The notes under the pieces were generated by a model. The model was not told the origin of the DNA and made no database searches. It saw only the letters and a list, made by a program, of their open reading frames with translations. This document shows, piece after piece, positions 53,477 through 62,782 of a stretch of 64,000 nt of DNA (position 1 is the first letter of the stretch; every line of letters begins with the position of its first letter). Location of the stretch: positions 1 to 64,000 of the forward strand of contig JABHBK010000038.1 in assembly GCA_018673915.1 (NCBI GenBank). The letters are read 5' to 3'. Source of the DNA: Nitrospina sp. GTDB taxonomy: Bacteria > Nitrospinota > Nitrospinia > Nitrospinales > VA-1. The position numbers and the translations under genes are program-made.

Positions 53477-54670
53477 ATGGCTACTAAAAGAGATAAAAAT
53501 TTTAAATATGATGCAGTCATCATTGGCGGTCTTGGCCATGTAGGGCTTCCACTTGGGCTGGTTTTTGCAAATAAAGGCCTTAGAGTATGTCTTCATGACA
53601 AAAATATTAAGAATGCCGAGCTGGTTCAAAATGGAGTCATGCCTTTTATTGAGTATGGTGCAGATCCTATTTTGAAAAAACTTATCAAAAAGAAAGATGC
53701 ATTAACCGTTTCTTCTGACATTCGAGATGTTTCGCTTGCCAAATATGTTGTGATTGCTATTGGAACACCTGTCGATGAATACTTGAATCCGAATGTACGC
53801 GTATTTTTAGAATATTTTAAAACCCTAAAAAAGTATTTGAGAAAAAATCAGACTATTATTATCCGGAGCACCATATATCCCAGGACCTGCCAGCAAATTA
53901 TGAAGGTATTGGGAAAGAATGTGCTACTAGCCTATTGTCCTGAGCGAATCGCACAGGGTTATGCTATCAAAGAACTCAAAGAATTACCCCAGCTCGTTGC
54001 TGGAGTTACGCAGAAAGCCCAGAATAGTGCAATCAAACTATTTTCACTAATAGCACCTAAAATTATAAAAGTAAGCATGGAAGAAGCTGAGCTGGTCAAA
54101 CTATTTACCAATGCTTGGCGGTATATCCAATTCTCCATAACCAATCAATTTTATATGATTGCTAATGATTTTAATTTGGACTTTAATCGGATTCGTCAGG
54201 TTATGTCAGATGGATATGGCCGCGCTTATAATATCCCCAGCGCTGGCTTTGCCGCTGGACCTTGTCTTCTTAAAGATACAATGCAATTAGCTGCATTTAA
54301 TAATAATAATTTTTTCCTTGGCCATGCTGCCATGATGGTGAATGAAGGCTTGCCAAATTTTATTGTCGAAGATATCCGTAAAAGGCATGATATAGGCAAA
54401 AAGAAAATCGGAATTTTAGGTATGGCTTTCAAAGCAGAAATTGATGATACCAGAGACTCATTATCTTTTAAGTTAGGTAAAATATTAAGGTTTCATGGAG
54501 CCCAGGTTTTTTATTCCGATGAATATGCAAAGGACCCCACCTTCGTTTCAAAGGAACAGTTAGTCAAGGAATGCGACATTATTATTATTGGTGTTCCTCA
54601 TGCAGCCTATAAAAAACTTAAAATTCCTAAAAAGGCAGAAATCGTTGATGCTTGGGGGATGCGCGGGTAG
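53477..54670 (+). CDS. UDP-sugar 6-dehydrogenase (UDP-Glc/GlcNAc/ManNAc dehydrogenase family)
   Basis: A 397-aa enzyme with NAD motif VIIGGLGHVGLPLGLVFA, AIGTPVDEY and the catalytic Cys in AAGPCLLKDTM (about residue 262). A C-terminal domain with GILGMAFKAEIDDTRDS follows. It oxidises the sugar C6 to a uronic acid in two steps. In the helix AELVKLFTNAWRYIQFSITNQF the usual Asn-Glu reads Asn-Gln. Exact substrate is unproven; UDP-GlcNAc would fit the WbpABDE-like set elsewhere in the window. Confidence 0.9.
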   Translation: MATKRDKNFKYDAVIIGGLGHVGLPLGLVFANKGLRVCLHDKNIKNAELVQNGVMPFIEYGADPILKKLIKKKDALTVSSDIRDVSLAKYVVIAIGTPVDEYLNPNVRVFLEYFKTLKKYLRKNQTIIIRSTIYPRTCQQIMKVLGKNVLLAYCPERIAQGYAIKELKELPQLVAGVTQKAQNSAIKLFSLIAPKIIKVSMEEAELVKLFTNAWRYIQFSITNQFYMIANDFNLDFNRIRQVMSDGYGRAYNIPSAGFAAGPCLLKDTMQLAAFNNNNFFLGHAAMMVNEGLPNFIVEDIRKRHDIGKKKIGILGMAFKAEIDDTRDSLSFKLGKILRFHGAQVFYSDEYAKDPTFVSKEQLVKECDIIIIGVPHAAYKKLKIPKKAEIVDAWGMRG

Positions 54671-54773
54671 CTTTTAAAGGTCAAATGTTTCGTTCGCCAA
54701 CTATTTTAAATTTCATTCTAGTTTATTCTTAGATTGGGTGAATTTTTTTAACAGTCATTAAATTTATATTTAA

Positions 54774-55484
54774 ATGACCAAGTCAAAATCAAAAAAAACA
54801 ACTGTGGCCGTTATCGGGTTTAATGACGGTTTGGCTGGGCAAACTGCTGAATGGTTTGAGGCTGTAACAGGCTTGGAGATTGCTTTATTCATTGACGAGA
54901 GCGAATCCCTTGAAGAATTTTGCAACCCTGAACTTTTGAGCCAGCGCCCTAATATAAGGTTTGAGTATCCTAAAAATGATTTATTTAAGGGTCAACCTTT
55001 CTTCAGCGGCTCAAACTGGCCATCGAAGCTTTTAGAGTTAGGCATTGATAATGTTCTTGTACTAGCTCCAGACAATCAAAGCCGTCTTAAAATTTTAAAG
55101 ATATGCTCAGAATACAAATTCAAATTGGTTTCCGCTATTCACCCTACTGCCCAGATAATGGATCAAGCTGTGATAGAACCAGGTGTCTGGATAAATGCCG
55201 GAGCGATAATAGGTTATAAGTCTGAAATTAAATCGGGTGTATTGATTAATACTCGAGCCATCGTAGAGCATCACAATATTCTGGAGTCGTGTTGTCAGCT
55301 TTCCCCAGCTGTTGTAACAGCGGGAAACGTTACGGTGGGTGAATGCGCCCAAATTAATATAGGCGCTTTGATTGCTAACCGAATAAAAATTGGTGCCAAT
55401 GCGATAGTTGGGGCGGGAGCAGTGGTGCTCTCTAATGTCGCTCCTGATTTAAAAGTTGCAGGAGTTCCAGCCAAAGAGATTTAG
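54774..55484 (+). CDS. PglD-like sugar O/N-acyltransferase (hexapeptide repeat)
   Basis: A 236-aa protein. An N-terminal nucleotide-sugar-binding fold (about 1-110, VAVIGFNDGLAGQTAEWF) is followed by a left-handed beta-helix (about 118-236) with AIVEHHNILES, where His is the expected base, and AIVGAGAVVLSNVAPD. This layout is that of PglD/NeuD acyltransferases, which acetylate amino sugars. The aminotransferase gene follows 31 bp later, as expected for that chemistry. Confidence 0.88.
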   Translation: MTKSKSKKTTVAVIGFNDGLAGQTAEWFEAVTGLEIALFIDESESLEEFCNPELLSQRPNIRFEYPKNDLFKGQPFFSGSNWPSKLLELGIDNVLVLAPDNQSRLKILKICSEYKFKLVSAIHPTAQIMDQAVIEPGVWINAGAIIGYKSEIKSGVLINTRAIVEHHNILESCCQLSPAVVTAGNVTVGECAQINIGALIANRIKIGANAIVGAGAVVLSNVAPDLKVAGVPAKEI

Positions 55485-55524
55485 CGATGTGTGAATACCC
55501 AAGAACTTGTAACCCGTGCAATAT

Positions 55525-56640
55525 ATGAGCCTTACCTCAAAAAGAATAGATTGGTGGGAACCCCAGGTGGGAGAAGAAGAGCGGGAACTCCTTATCCAGG
55601 TATTAGACAGTAACTTTTTGAATGATGGCGAATACACAACTCAGTTTGAGCAAAAACTGGCCCACTTGCTGGGTTGCAAACATGTGGTAGCAGTTACAAG
55701 TGGAACCAGCGCATTGTTTCTTGCTCTAAAAGCTTGCGGCATTGGCCCTGGCGATGAAGTCATCGTTCCCGACATCACCTTTATCGCAACTGCAAATGCC
55801 GTCACTATGGCAGGTGCCCAACCCGTATTAGTGGATGTTGATCCCAACACTTTGAACTTATCTCCTGCCGAATTCAAGAAAGCCATTACTCCCAAAACAA
55901 AGGCTGTTATTCCTGTCCATATTAGCGGGCGTCCTGCAGACATGCCTAACATTTTAGAGATTGCCGAAAATCATAACCTAAAAGTCATTGAAGATGCTGC
56001 TGAGGCACTTTTATCCAAATTGAATGGCAAATGTCTCGGCACATTTGGTCAGGCAGGCATTCTTTCCTTTTCGCCAAACAAAACTATTACAACAGGGCAA
56101 GGAGGGGCTATTTTATTAGATGACGACTCTCTTGAAGTACGATTACGAGAGTTGAAGGACCAAGGTAGGCCTGTGCGGGGCACAGGAGGAAATGATATAC
56201 ATGATCAAATTGGATACAATTTCAAACTTACCAATTTACAGGCAGCTATTGGGATTGCCCAATTGGATAAGTTGACTGCCCGAACCGAAAGAATGAAACA
56301 AACTTGTATGATGTATACAGAAGGCTTAAGTGATCTGGAAGAATTAACTCTCTTACCTTTTCAGCTAGAAAAGGGTGAAATTCCTCAATGGGTGGATGCT
56401 TTGACTCAACGTAGGGACGAATTAGTGGAATATCTTCAAACCTGTGATATCGTCTGCAGAAGGTTCTGGTTTCCCCTGCACGCTCATAAACCATATCAAT
56501 TGCCAGATGATGCATTTACCAATAGTACCCATCTGTCAGCCAAGGCATTTTGGCTACCCTCTTCTTTTTCTCTGACAAATGCCGATATAGAACAAGTATG
56601 CAATCAAATTCGCAAGTTTTTCGGAAAAAACCAAATTTAA
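55525..56640 (+). CDS. DegT/DnrJ/EryC1/StrS aminotransferase
   Basis: A PLP enzyme of about 371 aa. It starts WWEPQVGEEERELLIQVL, has the VTSGTSALFLAL and PDITFIATANAV regions, EDAAEALLSK, and the Schiff-base Lys in FSPNKTITTGQGG (about residue 185). It transfers an amino group, usually from glutamate, to a keto sugar nucleotide. I prefer ATG at 55525 to the GTG at 55516. It forms an operon with the acyltransferase upstream. Confidence 0.92.
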   Translation: MSLTSKRIDWWEPQVGEEERELLIQVLDSNFLNDGEYTTQFEQKLAHLLGCKHVVAVTSGTSALFLALKACGIGPGDEVIVPDITFIATANAVTMAGAQPVLVDVDPNTLNLSPAEFKKAITPKTKAVIPVHISGRPADMPNILEIAENHNLKVIEDAAEALLSKLNGKCLGTFGQAGILSFSPNKTITTGQGGAILLDDDSLEVRLRELKDQGRPVRGTGGNDIHDQIGYNFKLTNLQAAIGIAQLDKLTARTERMKQTCMMYTEGLSDLEELTLLPFQLEKGEIPQWVDALTQRRDELVEYLQTCDIVCRRFWFPLHAHKPYQLPDDAFTNSTHLSAKAFWLPSSFSLTNADIEQVCNQIRKFFGKNQI

Positions 56641-56670
56641 TCCTAATTTCTTCAAAATTTTAATAACCAC

Positions 56671-57492
56671 ATGACTTCTACGCCACCTCCTTCTTCCTTG
56701 ATACTCTCTGTCTTAATACCAGTACGCAATGAAGGACTAAATGTGAAAATCATGCTGAAGATATTGCATGCCGTAATAGAAGTACCCCACGAAGTATTGA
56801 TTGTGTATGACCACCCTGATGATACCACCATTGAAGTAGTCAATAACTTGAAAGACAAATATCCCAACACTCGCTTGATTCACAACCAGTCTGGAATAGG
56901 TATTGTAAATGCTTTAAGAGCTGGGGTAAAAGCCTCTCAGGCTAAATATATATTAATATTTGCCGCCGATGAAGTGGGCCCGGTTCTAGCCATTGACGAC
57001 ATGTTGTATTTGATGGATAAAGGGTGTGACCTTGTGAGTTGCACGCGCTATGCTCACGGCGGAAGACGTTTAGGAGGTACTAAAATTGGACATATACTTT
57101 CATGGATGGCAAACAAATTATTTCTTTATTTATTCAATTCCTCCTTGTCAGACTGCACCACTGGAATAAAAATGTTTCGGAAAACACTTTTTGATGAAAT
57201 CCAGCTTGATTCCAGCCCTGTGGGTTGGGCCGTTGCATTTGAATTGAGCATCAAAGCCCAGTTACAGGGTTGCAAGCTAGGAGAAGTTCCAATTATTTCT
57301 ATAGATCGCCTATTTGGGGGTGAATCCACTTTCAAATTGGGCCCCTGGTTTGCGCAGTATCTTCGGTGGTTTATTTGGGGTCTAAAAAATTTAAAAAAAG
57401 GCACTAAAAACAAAAGTGAACCTGCCATGGTACGCCTGCCATACTACCAGACTGCACCAATCATAGATGAACAGTCTGCTGAAAAAAATTAA
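56671..57492 (+). CDS. Family 2 glycosyltransferase (dolichyl-P-mannose-synthase-like)
   Basis: A 273-aa GT-A enzyme with LSVLIPVRNEGLNVKIML, IVYDHPDDTTIEVV, and AADEVGPVLAIDDM in place of a strict DXD. SLSDCTTGIKMFRK and a GW stretch follow. It probably moves a sugar to a polyprenyl phosphate or a growing glycan. No C-terminal TM pair. It lies 30 bp after the aminotransferase gene. Confidence 0.85.
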   Translation: MTSTPPPSSLILSVLIPVRNEGLNVKIMLKILHAVIEVPHEVLIVYDHPDDTTIEVVNNLKDKYPNTRLIHNQSGIGIVNALRAGVKASQAKYILIFAADEVGPVLAIDDMLYLMDKGCDLVSCTRYAHGGRRLGGTKIGHILSWMANKLFLYLFNSSLSDCTTGIKMFRKTLFDEIQLDSSPVGWAVAFELSIKAQLQGCKLGEVPIISIDRLFGGESTFKLGPWFAQYLRWFIWGLKNLKKGTKNKSEPAMVRLPYYQTAPIIDEQSAEKN

Positions 57493-57537
57493 CGGATCTA
57501 AACCATACTAAGCTCTTTTACTTGGGATTAAAAAATT

Positions 57538-58818
57538 ATGGGTAAAAATGAAGACAGTTTAAACGGAATAGGGACAAGTTATGTTGTAGAGCAATGTCAT
57601 GTTTGTGGTCATTCGAACCTCCGCTCTATCCTGTTTCTTGGATATCTACCTCCCGTTAATACTATGAATTCTATTGGAACCAGACCCTCTGAGCAGTCCG
57701 GATATCCAGCAGAATGGTTACAATGCTCAAAATGCAAATTGGTGCAAATTGGCCTCGTTGTAGACCCTAGGATTCTCTTCCCACCAGAATACCCCTACAC
57801 AAGCAGCACCACAAAGATTCTCAGAGAAAACTTTGCCGATATGTATAGAGAATGTATGACCCTTATGGAGCTTGGCTCTGAGGATCTCGTGGTGGATATT
57901 GGCTCGAACGATGGAAATTTATTGAGCAACTTCCAAAAGGATCATAAGGTTTTGGGAGTAACCCCGGAAGAAATTGGGAAAATTGCCATTCAACGTGGAA
58001 TACCAACTATTATTTCTTATTTTGGCAGAGAAGTCGTCAAATCGATACTGGAAGAGCATGGATCTGCGAAAGTCGTAACCGCCACAAATGTCTTTGCGCA
58101 TATTGACGGCATCAATGAAATCGTTGAATGCATACTCGAGTTACTCGACCAAGACGGGGTATTCATTACCGAATGCCACTATCTGGGGTCACTTGTAGAA
58201 ACGCTTCAGTATGACACCATTTACCACGAACACCTGATGTATTATTCTTTGCATTCACTAAAATACCTTTTGGAAAAGCATGGTCTGGAGGTTTTCCATG
58301 CCAAGAAAATACCCACCCATGGAGGGTCAATTCGAGCCTATGTTTCCAGAAAAGGGAAGTTTCCGGTAAAAAGTTCTGTCGTGGAAATTCTTGATGAAGA
58401 AGAAAAAATTGAGCTTGAAGGGAAGGGTCTTTTAGATTTTAAAAATAGGGTTGTGGTTTCAAAACTTGAACTTCATTCCATGCTCTTGGATATTAAGAAG
58501 CAAAACAAGAAAGTCTATGGAATTGGTGCCCCATCGCGTGCAAGCACACTGATCAACTACGTGGGAATTGATGATGGCATTATGGACTGCGTACTGGAAA
58601 TAAAAGGCTCACATAAAATCGGAAAATATATTCCCGGCACACTTATTCCCGTCATTGAGGAAAGCAAATTATACGAAGATCAACCTGAGTATGCGCTTTT
58701 ACTCTCTTGGCATATCGCAGATGAACTTGCTCCAAAAATAGCGCAGAATGGTTTTAAAGGAGATTTCATAGTCCCTCTGCCCACTCCTCGAATACTAAAA
58801 AACCCCCTACTCACCTAA
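57538..58818 (+). CDS. NDP-sugar C-methyltransferase-like enzyme (Zn-binding N-domain)
   Basis: A 426-aa protein. An N-terminal zinc-type motif CHVCG ... CSKCK (about residues 15-65) is followed by a SAM domain with LVVDIGSNDGNLLSNF and HIDGINEIVE. Then come TECHYLGSL and DTIYHEHLMYYSLHSL, conserved in NDP-hexose C-methyltransferases, and GIGAPSRASTLINY. These enzymes add methyl to sugar C3 or C5 to give branched sugars. The gene ends 8 bp inside the convergent gene at 58811. The exact carbon is unknown. Confidence 0.88.
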   Translation: MGKNEDSLNGIGTSYVVEQCHVCGHSNLRSILFLGYLPPVNTMNSIGTRPSEQSGYPAEWLQCSKCKLVQIGLVVDPRILFPPEYPYTSSTTKILRENFADMYRECMTLMELGSEDLVVDIGSNDGNLLSNFQKDHKVLGVTPEEIGKIAIQRGIPTIISYFGREVVKSILEEHGSAKVVTATNVFAHIDGINEIVECILELLDQDGVFITECHYLGSLVETLQYDTIYHEHLMYYSLHSLKYLLEKHGLEVFHAKKIPTHGGSIRAYVSRKGKFPVKSSVVEILDEEEKIELEGKGLLDFKNRVVVSKLELHSMLLDIKKQNKKVYGIGAPSRASTLINYVGIDDGIMDCVLEIKGSHKIGKYIPGTLIPVIEESKLYEDQPEYALLLSWHIADELAPKIAQNGFKGDFIVPLPTPRILKNPLLT

Positions 58819-61138
58819 CCTGAGGCAAAAAAGGTTTAACCCCATGCAGATAGTTCAAAAAGATCGCCCAGGACAAAAGAGCTAAAGGCAAAATGTGAAT
58901 GCTAAAACGAGGTGTGTATCCTCCTGTCCACAAAATTGCATAAGGAGATAACAGACCTAAAAAGATAACACCCAAGCTGAAAGGAAAATTCAAAATTGCC
59001 TTAAAACGCCATACCAACGCTAAGACAGCAATAAACACACCCGAAATTACTAAAAGACCGGAAATTGAAGGGACATTGGGCCAATAAGATCCTGTAAGAA
59101 TCCAATAATAAAATCCTCTATCAAGGTCATCTACAAAATTTGGATGCTGGACATCGGCGGGGTAAAAAGCCCCTCCCAACCACCAATTACGAAAGCAAAT
59201 TGCAAGGACGCTGAGAACCCCTCCCCCCCAATATAACATCATACGACTCGAACGTAACTTAAAACGATCCCAATACCCCTTCCAGCCACCGGTCGGTCCC
59301 TCAATGGGTTCCAACACTAAAAAAGCCAGCCCTGCAATAGCTCCCAAATGATCTTGTCTTGTCCAATATCCTAGTACACCAAACAATGTTGCTAATAAAA
59401 TTCGGTTCCATCCTCCTTCTTTAGCCTTATATAGGAACCATGCAGCTAACATCATAAAAATCATGGCATGATTTTCAGTCAAACTAATGCCAATATGGTA
59501 CCTGAAGGCGCTAATCAGGTTAATTACCAAATATATACAACCGAGGGCAAAACTAATTAAAGGAGATAATCGAAACTTCACAGCAAAAGAAACGACTATT
59601 AGGGTACCTCCTAAAACACACCACACATCTGACATATGCTGAGCAAAAGCACTTTGCCCAAATAATAAATGATAGACACCAATAATATAACGGTAGAGAG
59701 GTTGCATTAGAAAAACTCCCTCACCTGCATCGAACCACTCTCTCTCTACTATAATTCTACGGGCAAAAAGCTGATATGCTGTCCAATCATTGCCTGCACC
59801 CCAAACTTTCCACTGGCCAAGGATTGACCACCACTTGTTGGCAAAGAAAAATAGCATGGCAGGGCCAAAAAGTAGCAACACAGATAGGACTAAACGATCC
59901 GTTTTAAAACTGCGAAAATCTTTCTTCCATAGGGTCCAAGTTAGAAAACCAATGCACACTGCAATAATTGAAAAGCCCAGATAAGAAATCGTAGTAACAT
60001 CTGGTGAATGCACTAAGTTTAATAAGCCAGCATAAACAGGAGCTAAGAGGACAGGAATAAAAACCAACGCTATGCTGCATAACACAAGAGGCCAATTGAG
60101 AAGTTGCCTGCTCACCAATGAAAGAACCGCCGAAACTACCCACGCAAACAGGAAGATTAGTATCCCGCCATCAACCATAAAACTAAGGGTTTCATAGCGC
60201 CCAATATGTTCGTTGGATAAATCCTTTTCACTTTGCCAAAGCACCTTTCTGCCCAAGTCTGAACTTACCTCTCCGTTAGCATCAACCAATGTTGGCATGA
60301 GAGACCACTCTTTACCCTCATATGAAAGCTTTCCTGATACTCTCCACCTGCCACTGTGAAGGAACTGATATTGAGATTGAGTCGCCTCTTCACGATTTTT
60401 TGCAGGTACAATAACGACACTTTCACCTTTTTCATTTGTTGCTATAAACGTTCCCTCTTTTACTCCCGCTGCTATAAGAGAGAACTTTTTCCCTTCTGGA
60501 ATAATAAGAGCCCCATTAACTTCAATAAAAGGATTCAATTCATGAAAGCATTCTGCTCCTGAGGTGCTGCACCCACCAATGACCATCAACGCCCAATCCA
60601 AAGGGAAATCCAGTTTTTCAGCCCATGAGTTTTTAAGAATACCTGATGCTTTTTTATTCCAAGTAGTAGCATAAGTGTTTACCCAGCTATCTCCCTCAAC
60701 TAATGGAAAGAGAAAAAATTTTCCGTTATGTGATTGACCTCTTTGACGGGCTTCTGTTTTGGGGGTTGGTTTAAAAGCTTCGAAGGCAAAACTAGTGACA
60801 TTGGGGTACACTTTAATCAACCAACCGCTGGACGGACATCCAAAGAATAATACGGTTTTAAGGACTAATAACGCACCAAGACAAATTATCGGAAATCGCA
60901 ACGAGAGAAATCGGCGATTGAGAATTAACAAGAAAGGAACAATAGCTAATAGGACTATGGTTTCTACTCCACCCGTCCACGGCAAACCATCGAACCAAGC
61001 TGTGATTCCCGAGGGGAGAGCCAATACCAGCACCAGGAAAAGTATACCTAGCGCCATACTTGAAAAAGAACCCGAGGCCCATTGCTTGCAATCACCCTCT
61101 TTTGGTAAGTTTAAGGATTCCAATTTATTTTCAGGCAT
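58811..61138 (-). CDS. Large multi-TM protein, GT-C-like with periplasmic insert
   Basis: A 775-aa protein with about 12-13 TM helices. After the first three to four helices comes a large soluble loop (about 115-330) that is probably periplasmic; the remaining helices fill the rest. The later half has RQDHLGAIAGLAFLV and GGYTPRFSIHILPL, as in PMT-like mannosyltransferases. It may use polyprenyl-phosphate sugars. No family is recognised; it could also be a ligase. Its end overlaps the methyltransferase gene by 8 bp. Confidence 0.65.
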   Translation of the reverse strand: MPENKLESLNLPKEGDCKQWASGSFSSMALGILFLVLVLALPSGITAWFDGLPWTGGVETIVLLAIVPFLLILNRRFLSLRFPIICLGALLVLKTVLFFGCPSSGWLIKVYPNVTSFAFEAFKPTPKTEARQRGQSHNGKFFLFPLVEGDSWVNTYATTWNKKASGILKNSWAEKLDFPLDWALMVIGGCSTSGAECFHELNPFIEVNGALIIPEGKKFSLIAAGVKEGTFIATNEKGESVVIVPAKNREEATQSQYQFLHSGRWRVSGKLSYEGKEWSLMPTLVDANGEVSSDLGRKVLWQSEKDLSNEHIGRYETLSFMVDGGILIFLFAWVVSAVLSLVSRQLLNWPLVLCSIALVFIPVLLAPVYAGLLNLVHSPDVTTISYLGFSIIAVCIGFLTWTLWKKDFRSFKTDRLVLSVLLLFGPAMLFFFANKWWSILGQWKVWGAGNDWTAYQLFARRIIVEREWFDAGEGVFLMQPLYRYIIGVYHLLFGQSAFAQHMSDVWCVLGGTLIVVSFAVKFRLSPLISFALGCIYLVINLISAFRYHIGISLTENHAMIFMMLAAWFLYKAKEGGWNRILLATLFGVLGYWTRQDHLGAIAGLAFLVLEPIEGPTGGWKGYWDRFKLRSSRMMLYWGGGVLSVLAICFRNWWLGGAFYPADVQHPNFVDDLDRGFYYWILTGSYWPNVPSISGLLVISGVFIAVLALVWRFKAILNFPFSLGVIFLGLLSPYAILWTGGYTPRFSIHILPLALLSWAIFLNYLHGVKPFLPQVR

Positions 61139-61435
61139 GAGGGTTTTATGAAAAAAGGTTTAGTGCGGGTTTATGATGAGATTGCAGGTAATCAAAAACC
61201 CTCAAGTCAGAATTTGAAGGTTATCCCGGTACTCTGATTTCTGCGGAGGTTTTTACTACCTTACAATAGCCTAACGTCACATATTCTAACATGTTGTTGT
61301 GAGCAAAAAAATGGATTTCTGAACACAACGGTGTTTACAAATTTCCTGAGTTTTAAATATCCATGGCGTAACATCAATCGCGCGGATTGATAAAAGTTCC
61401 AACTTCTGCGGTCCCCGAAACCTATTCGTGGAAGT

Positions 61436-62722
61436 TTAAGTCGATTCGGATTTTTTCAAACATGATTCCAAAAAACGTATCAACTTATCAGTCTGCTCTT
61501 TTCTCGAATATCCTTCACCCACAGTAGAGGGCAAATGAGGGATTCCACCTTTATCATGCTTTTGCTTGATCCATTGTCTCATTTGTCGGGCTATTCCTTC
61601 AGGTTCATTGAAAGTAATTCCGGCTCCTCGACCCTGAATGAGGTTTGAGGCAACCCCACCGTCGTCCCCAACACATAATATAGGACGTCTTGCCCCTAAG
61701 TATTCAAAAAGCTTTGTTGTAAATACCCCATTATTTTTATTACCAGCTCCGGGTATGAGAAGGAGAATGTCAGCTTCGGACTGTATCCTTAAAGCTTCAA
61801 TATGACTCACAGGTTCATGGGTTTGCACCAGATGACTCACATTATGCTTCATGGCCATTTCACGAACTAAATTGAGATAACGTCCGAAAAAATGTACTCG
61901 AACCTTTTCCGCCTCATCACCCATTAACTCCAAGGCCGAAAATAGTGGTGAAGGGTCACGCCAATGGTTAAAAAGTTGACCGGTGTGAACAAGATGAACG
62001 ACACCATTTGAAGAGGGAACCTTGGGCGAATCAGGATAGTCATCTGGGTCAAAACCATTAGTAATAATCTCGCAGGGCTGAGAATACTTTGACTGTAATA
62101 TTTCAGCGAGAGGACTTGAAACAGTCACCAAACCACTTGCAGAACTCAATACATGACGCTCCAATTTTTTTTCGAAAAAATGACGCCAGGCGGGGCGAAC
62201 CCATTGATGATTATCCACCCATAAATCTCGTAATTCAGCCACCCAAGGGATATTGTGTTTTTTGGATAAGGTAGACGCAACTAAAAGTGCCGTATTGGGA
62301 ATAGCACTTCCAAAAATCAAATCAGGTTTCCATCGGTGAATCAATTGGTTCCCGAAACGTTTGGCAAAAGGAAACCAACCTATCTGGCCATCTGGAAAAT
62401 TTAGCAGATTCCTATAGAAGGTGCCTAAAAAATATGTACAGCCAGCGAAATACCTTATGCTGGGTACATAACCTTTCGTGCTTATTTGTTTTGTCCCGCC
62501 TAAAACATATGACACTGGGCTGTTTATATTAAACCAAGGGGTATACTCAACATTTTTCTCAGGGATTTCCAAGGACAAACTATCTGGTAACAGTTGATTG
62601 CCACATGTAAGAACTTTGACTTCATGCCCGGCTTCAACAAGGTATTTCGCTGTCTTACTTGTTCGCACTGCTCCTACAGAGTTATACGGAGGGAAGTGAT
62701 AGGTAATGAACAAAATTTTCAT
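61436..62722 (-). CDS. Family 4 glycosyltransferase (GT-B)
   Basis: A 428-aa GT-B enzyme. The N-terminal domain starts ILFITYHFPPYNSVGAVRTSK and has WVAELRDLW. The C-terminal nucleotide-sugar domain has VHLVHTGQLFNHW and FTTKLFEYLGARRPILCVGDDGG, the E-x7-E-type region. It transfers a hexose or deoxyhexose to a lipid-linked acceptor on the cytoplasmic side. It lies 60 bp after the WbpB-like gene on the same strand. Confidence 0.9.
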   Translation of the reverse strand: MKILFITYHFPPYNSVGAVRTSKTAKYLVEAGHEVKVLTCGNQLLPDSLSLEIPEKNVEYTPWFNINSPVSYVLGGTKQISTKGYVPSIRYFAGCTYFLGTFYRNLLNFPDGQIGWFPFAKRFGNQLIHRWKPDLIFGSAIPNTALLVASTLSKKHNIPWVAELRDLWVDNHQWVRPAWRHFFEKKLERHVLSSASGLVTVSSPLAEILQSKYSQPCEIITNGFDPDDYPDSPKVPSSNGVVHLVHTGQLFNHWRDPSPLFSALELMGDEAEKVRVHFFGRYLNLVREMAMKHNVSHLVQTHEPVSHIEALRIQSEADILLLIPGAGNKNNGVFTTKLFEYLGARRPILCVGDDGGVASNLIQGRGAGITFNEPEGIARQMRQWIKQKHDKGGIPHLPSTVGEGYSRKEQTDKLIRFLESCLKKSEST

Positions 62723-62782
62723 GAAAAGAGTATGCTATAAAATAATCTATTTTTGAAGGGTGTTTTCCCCATTGTTTTTTCC

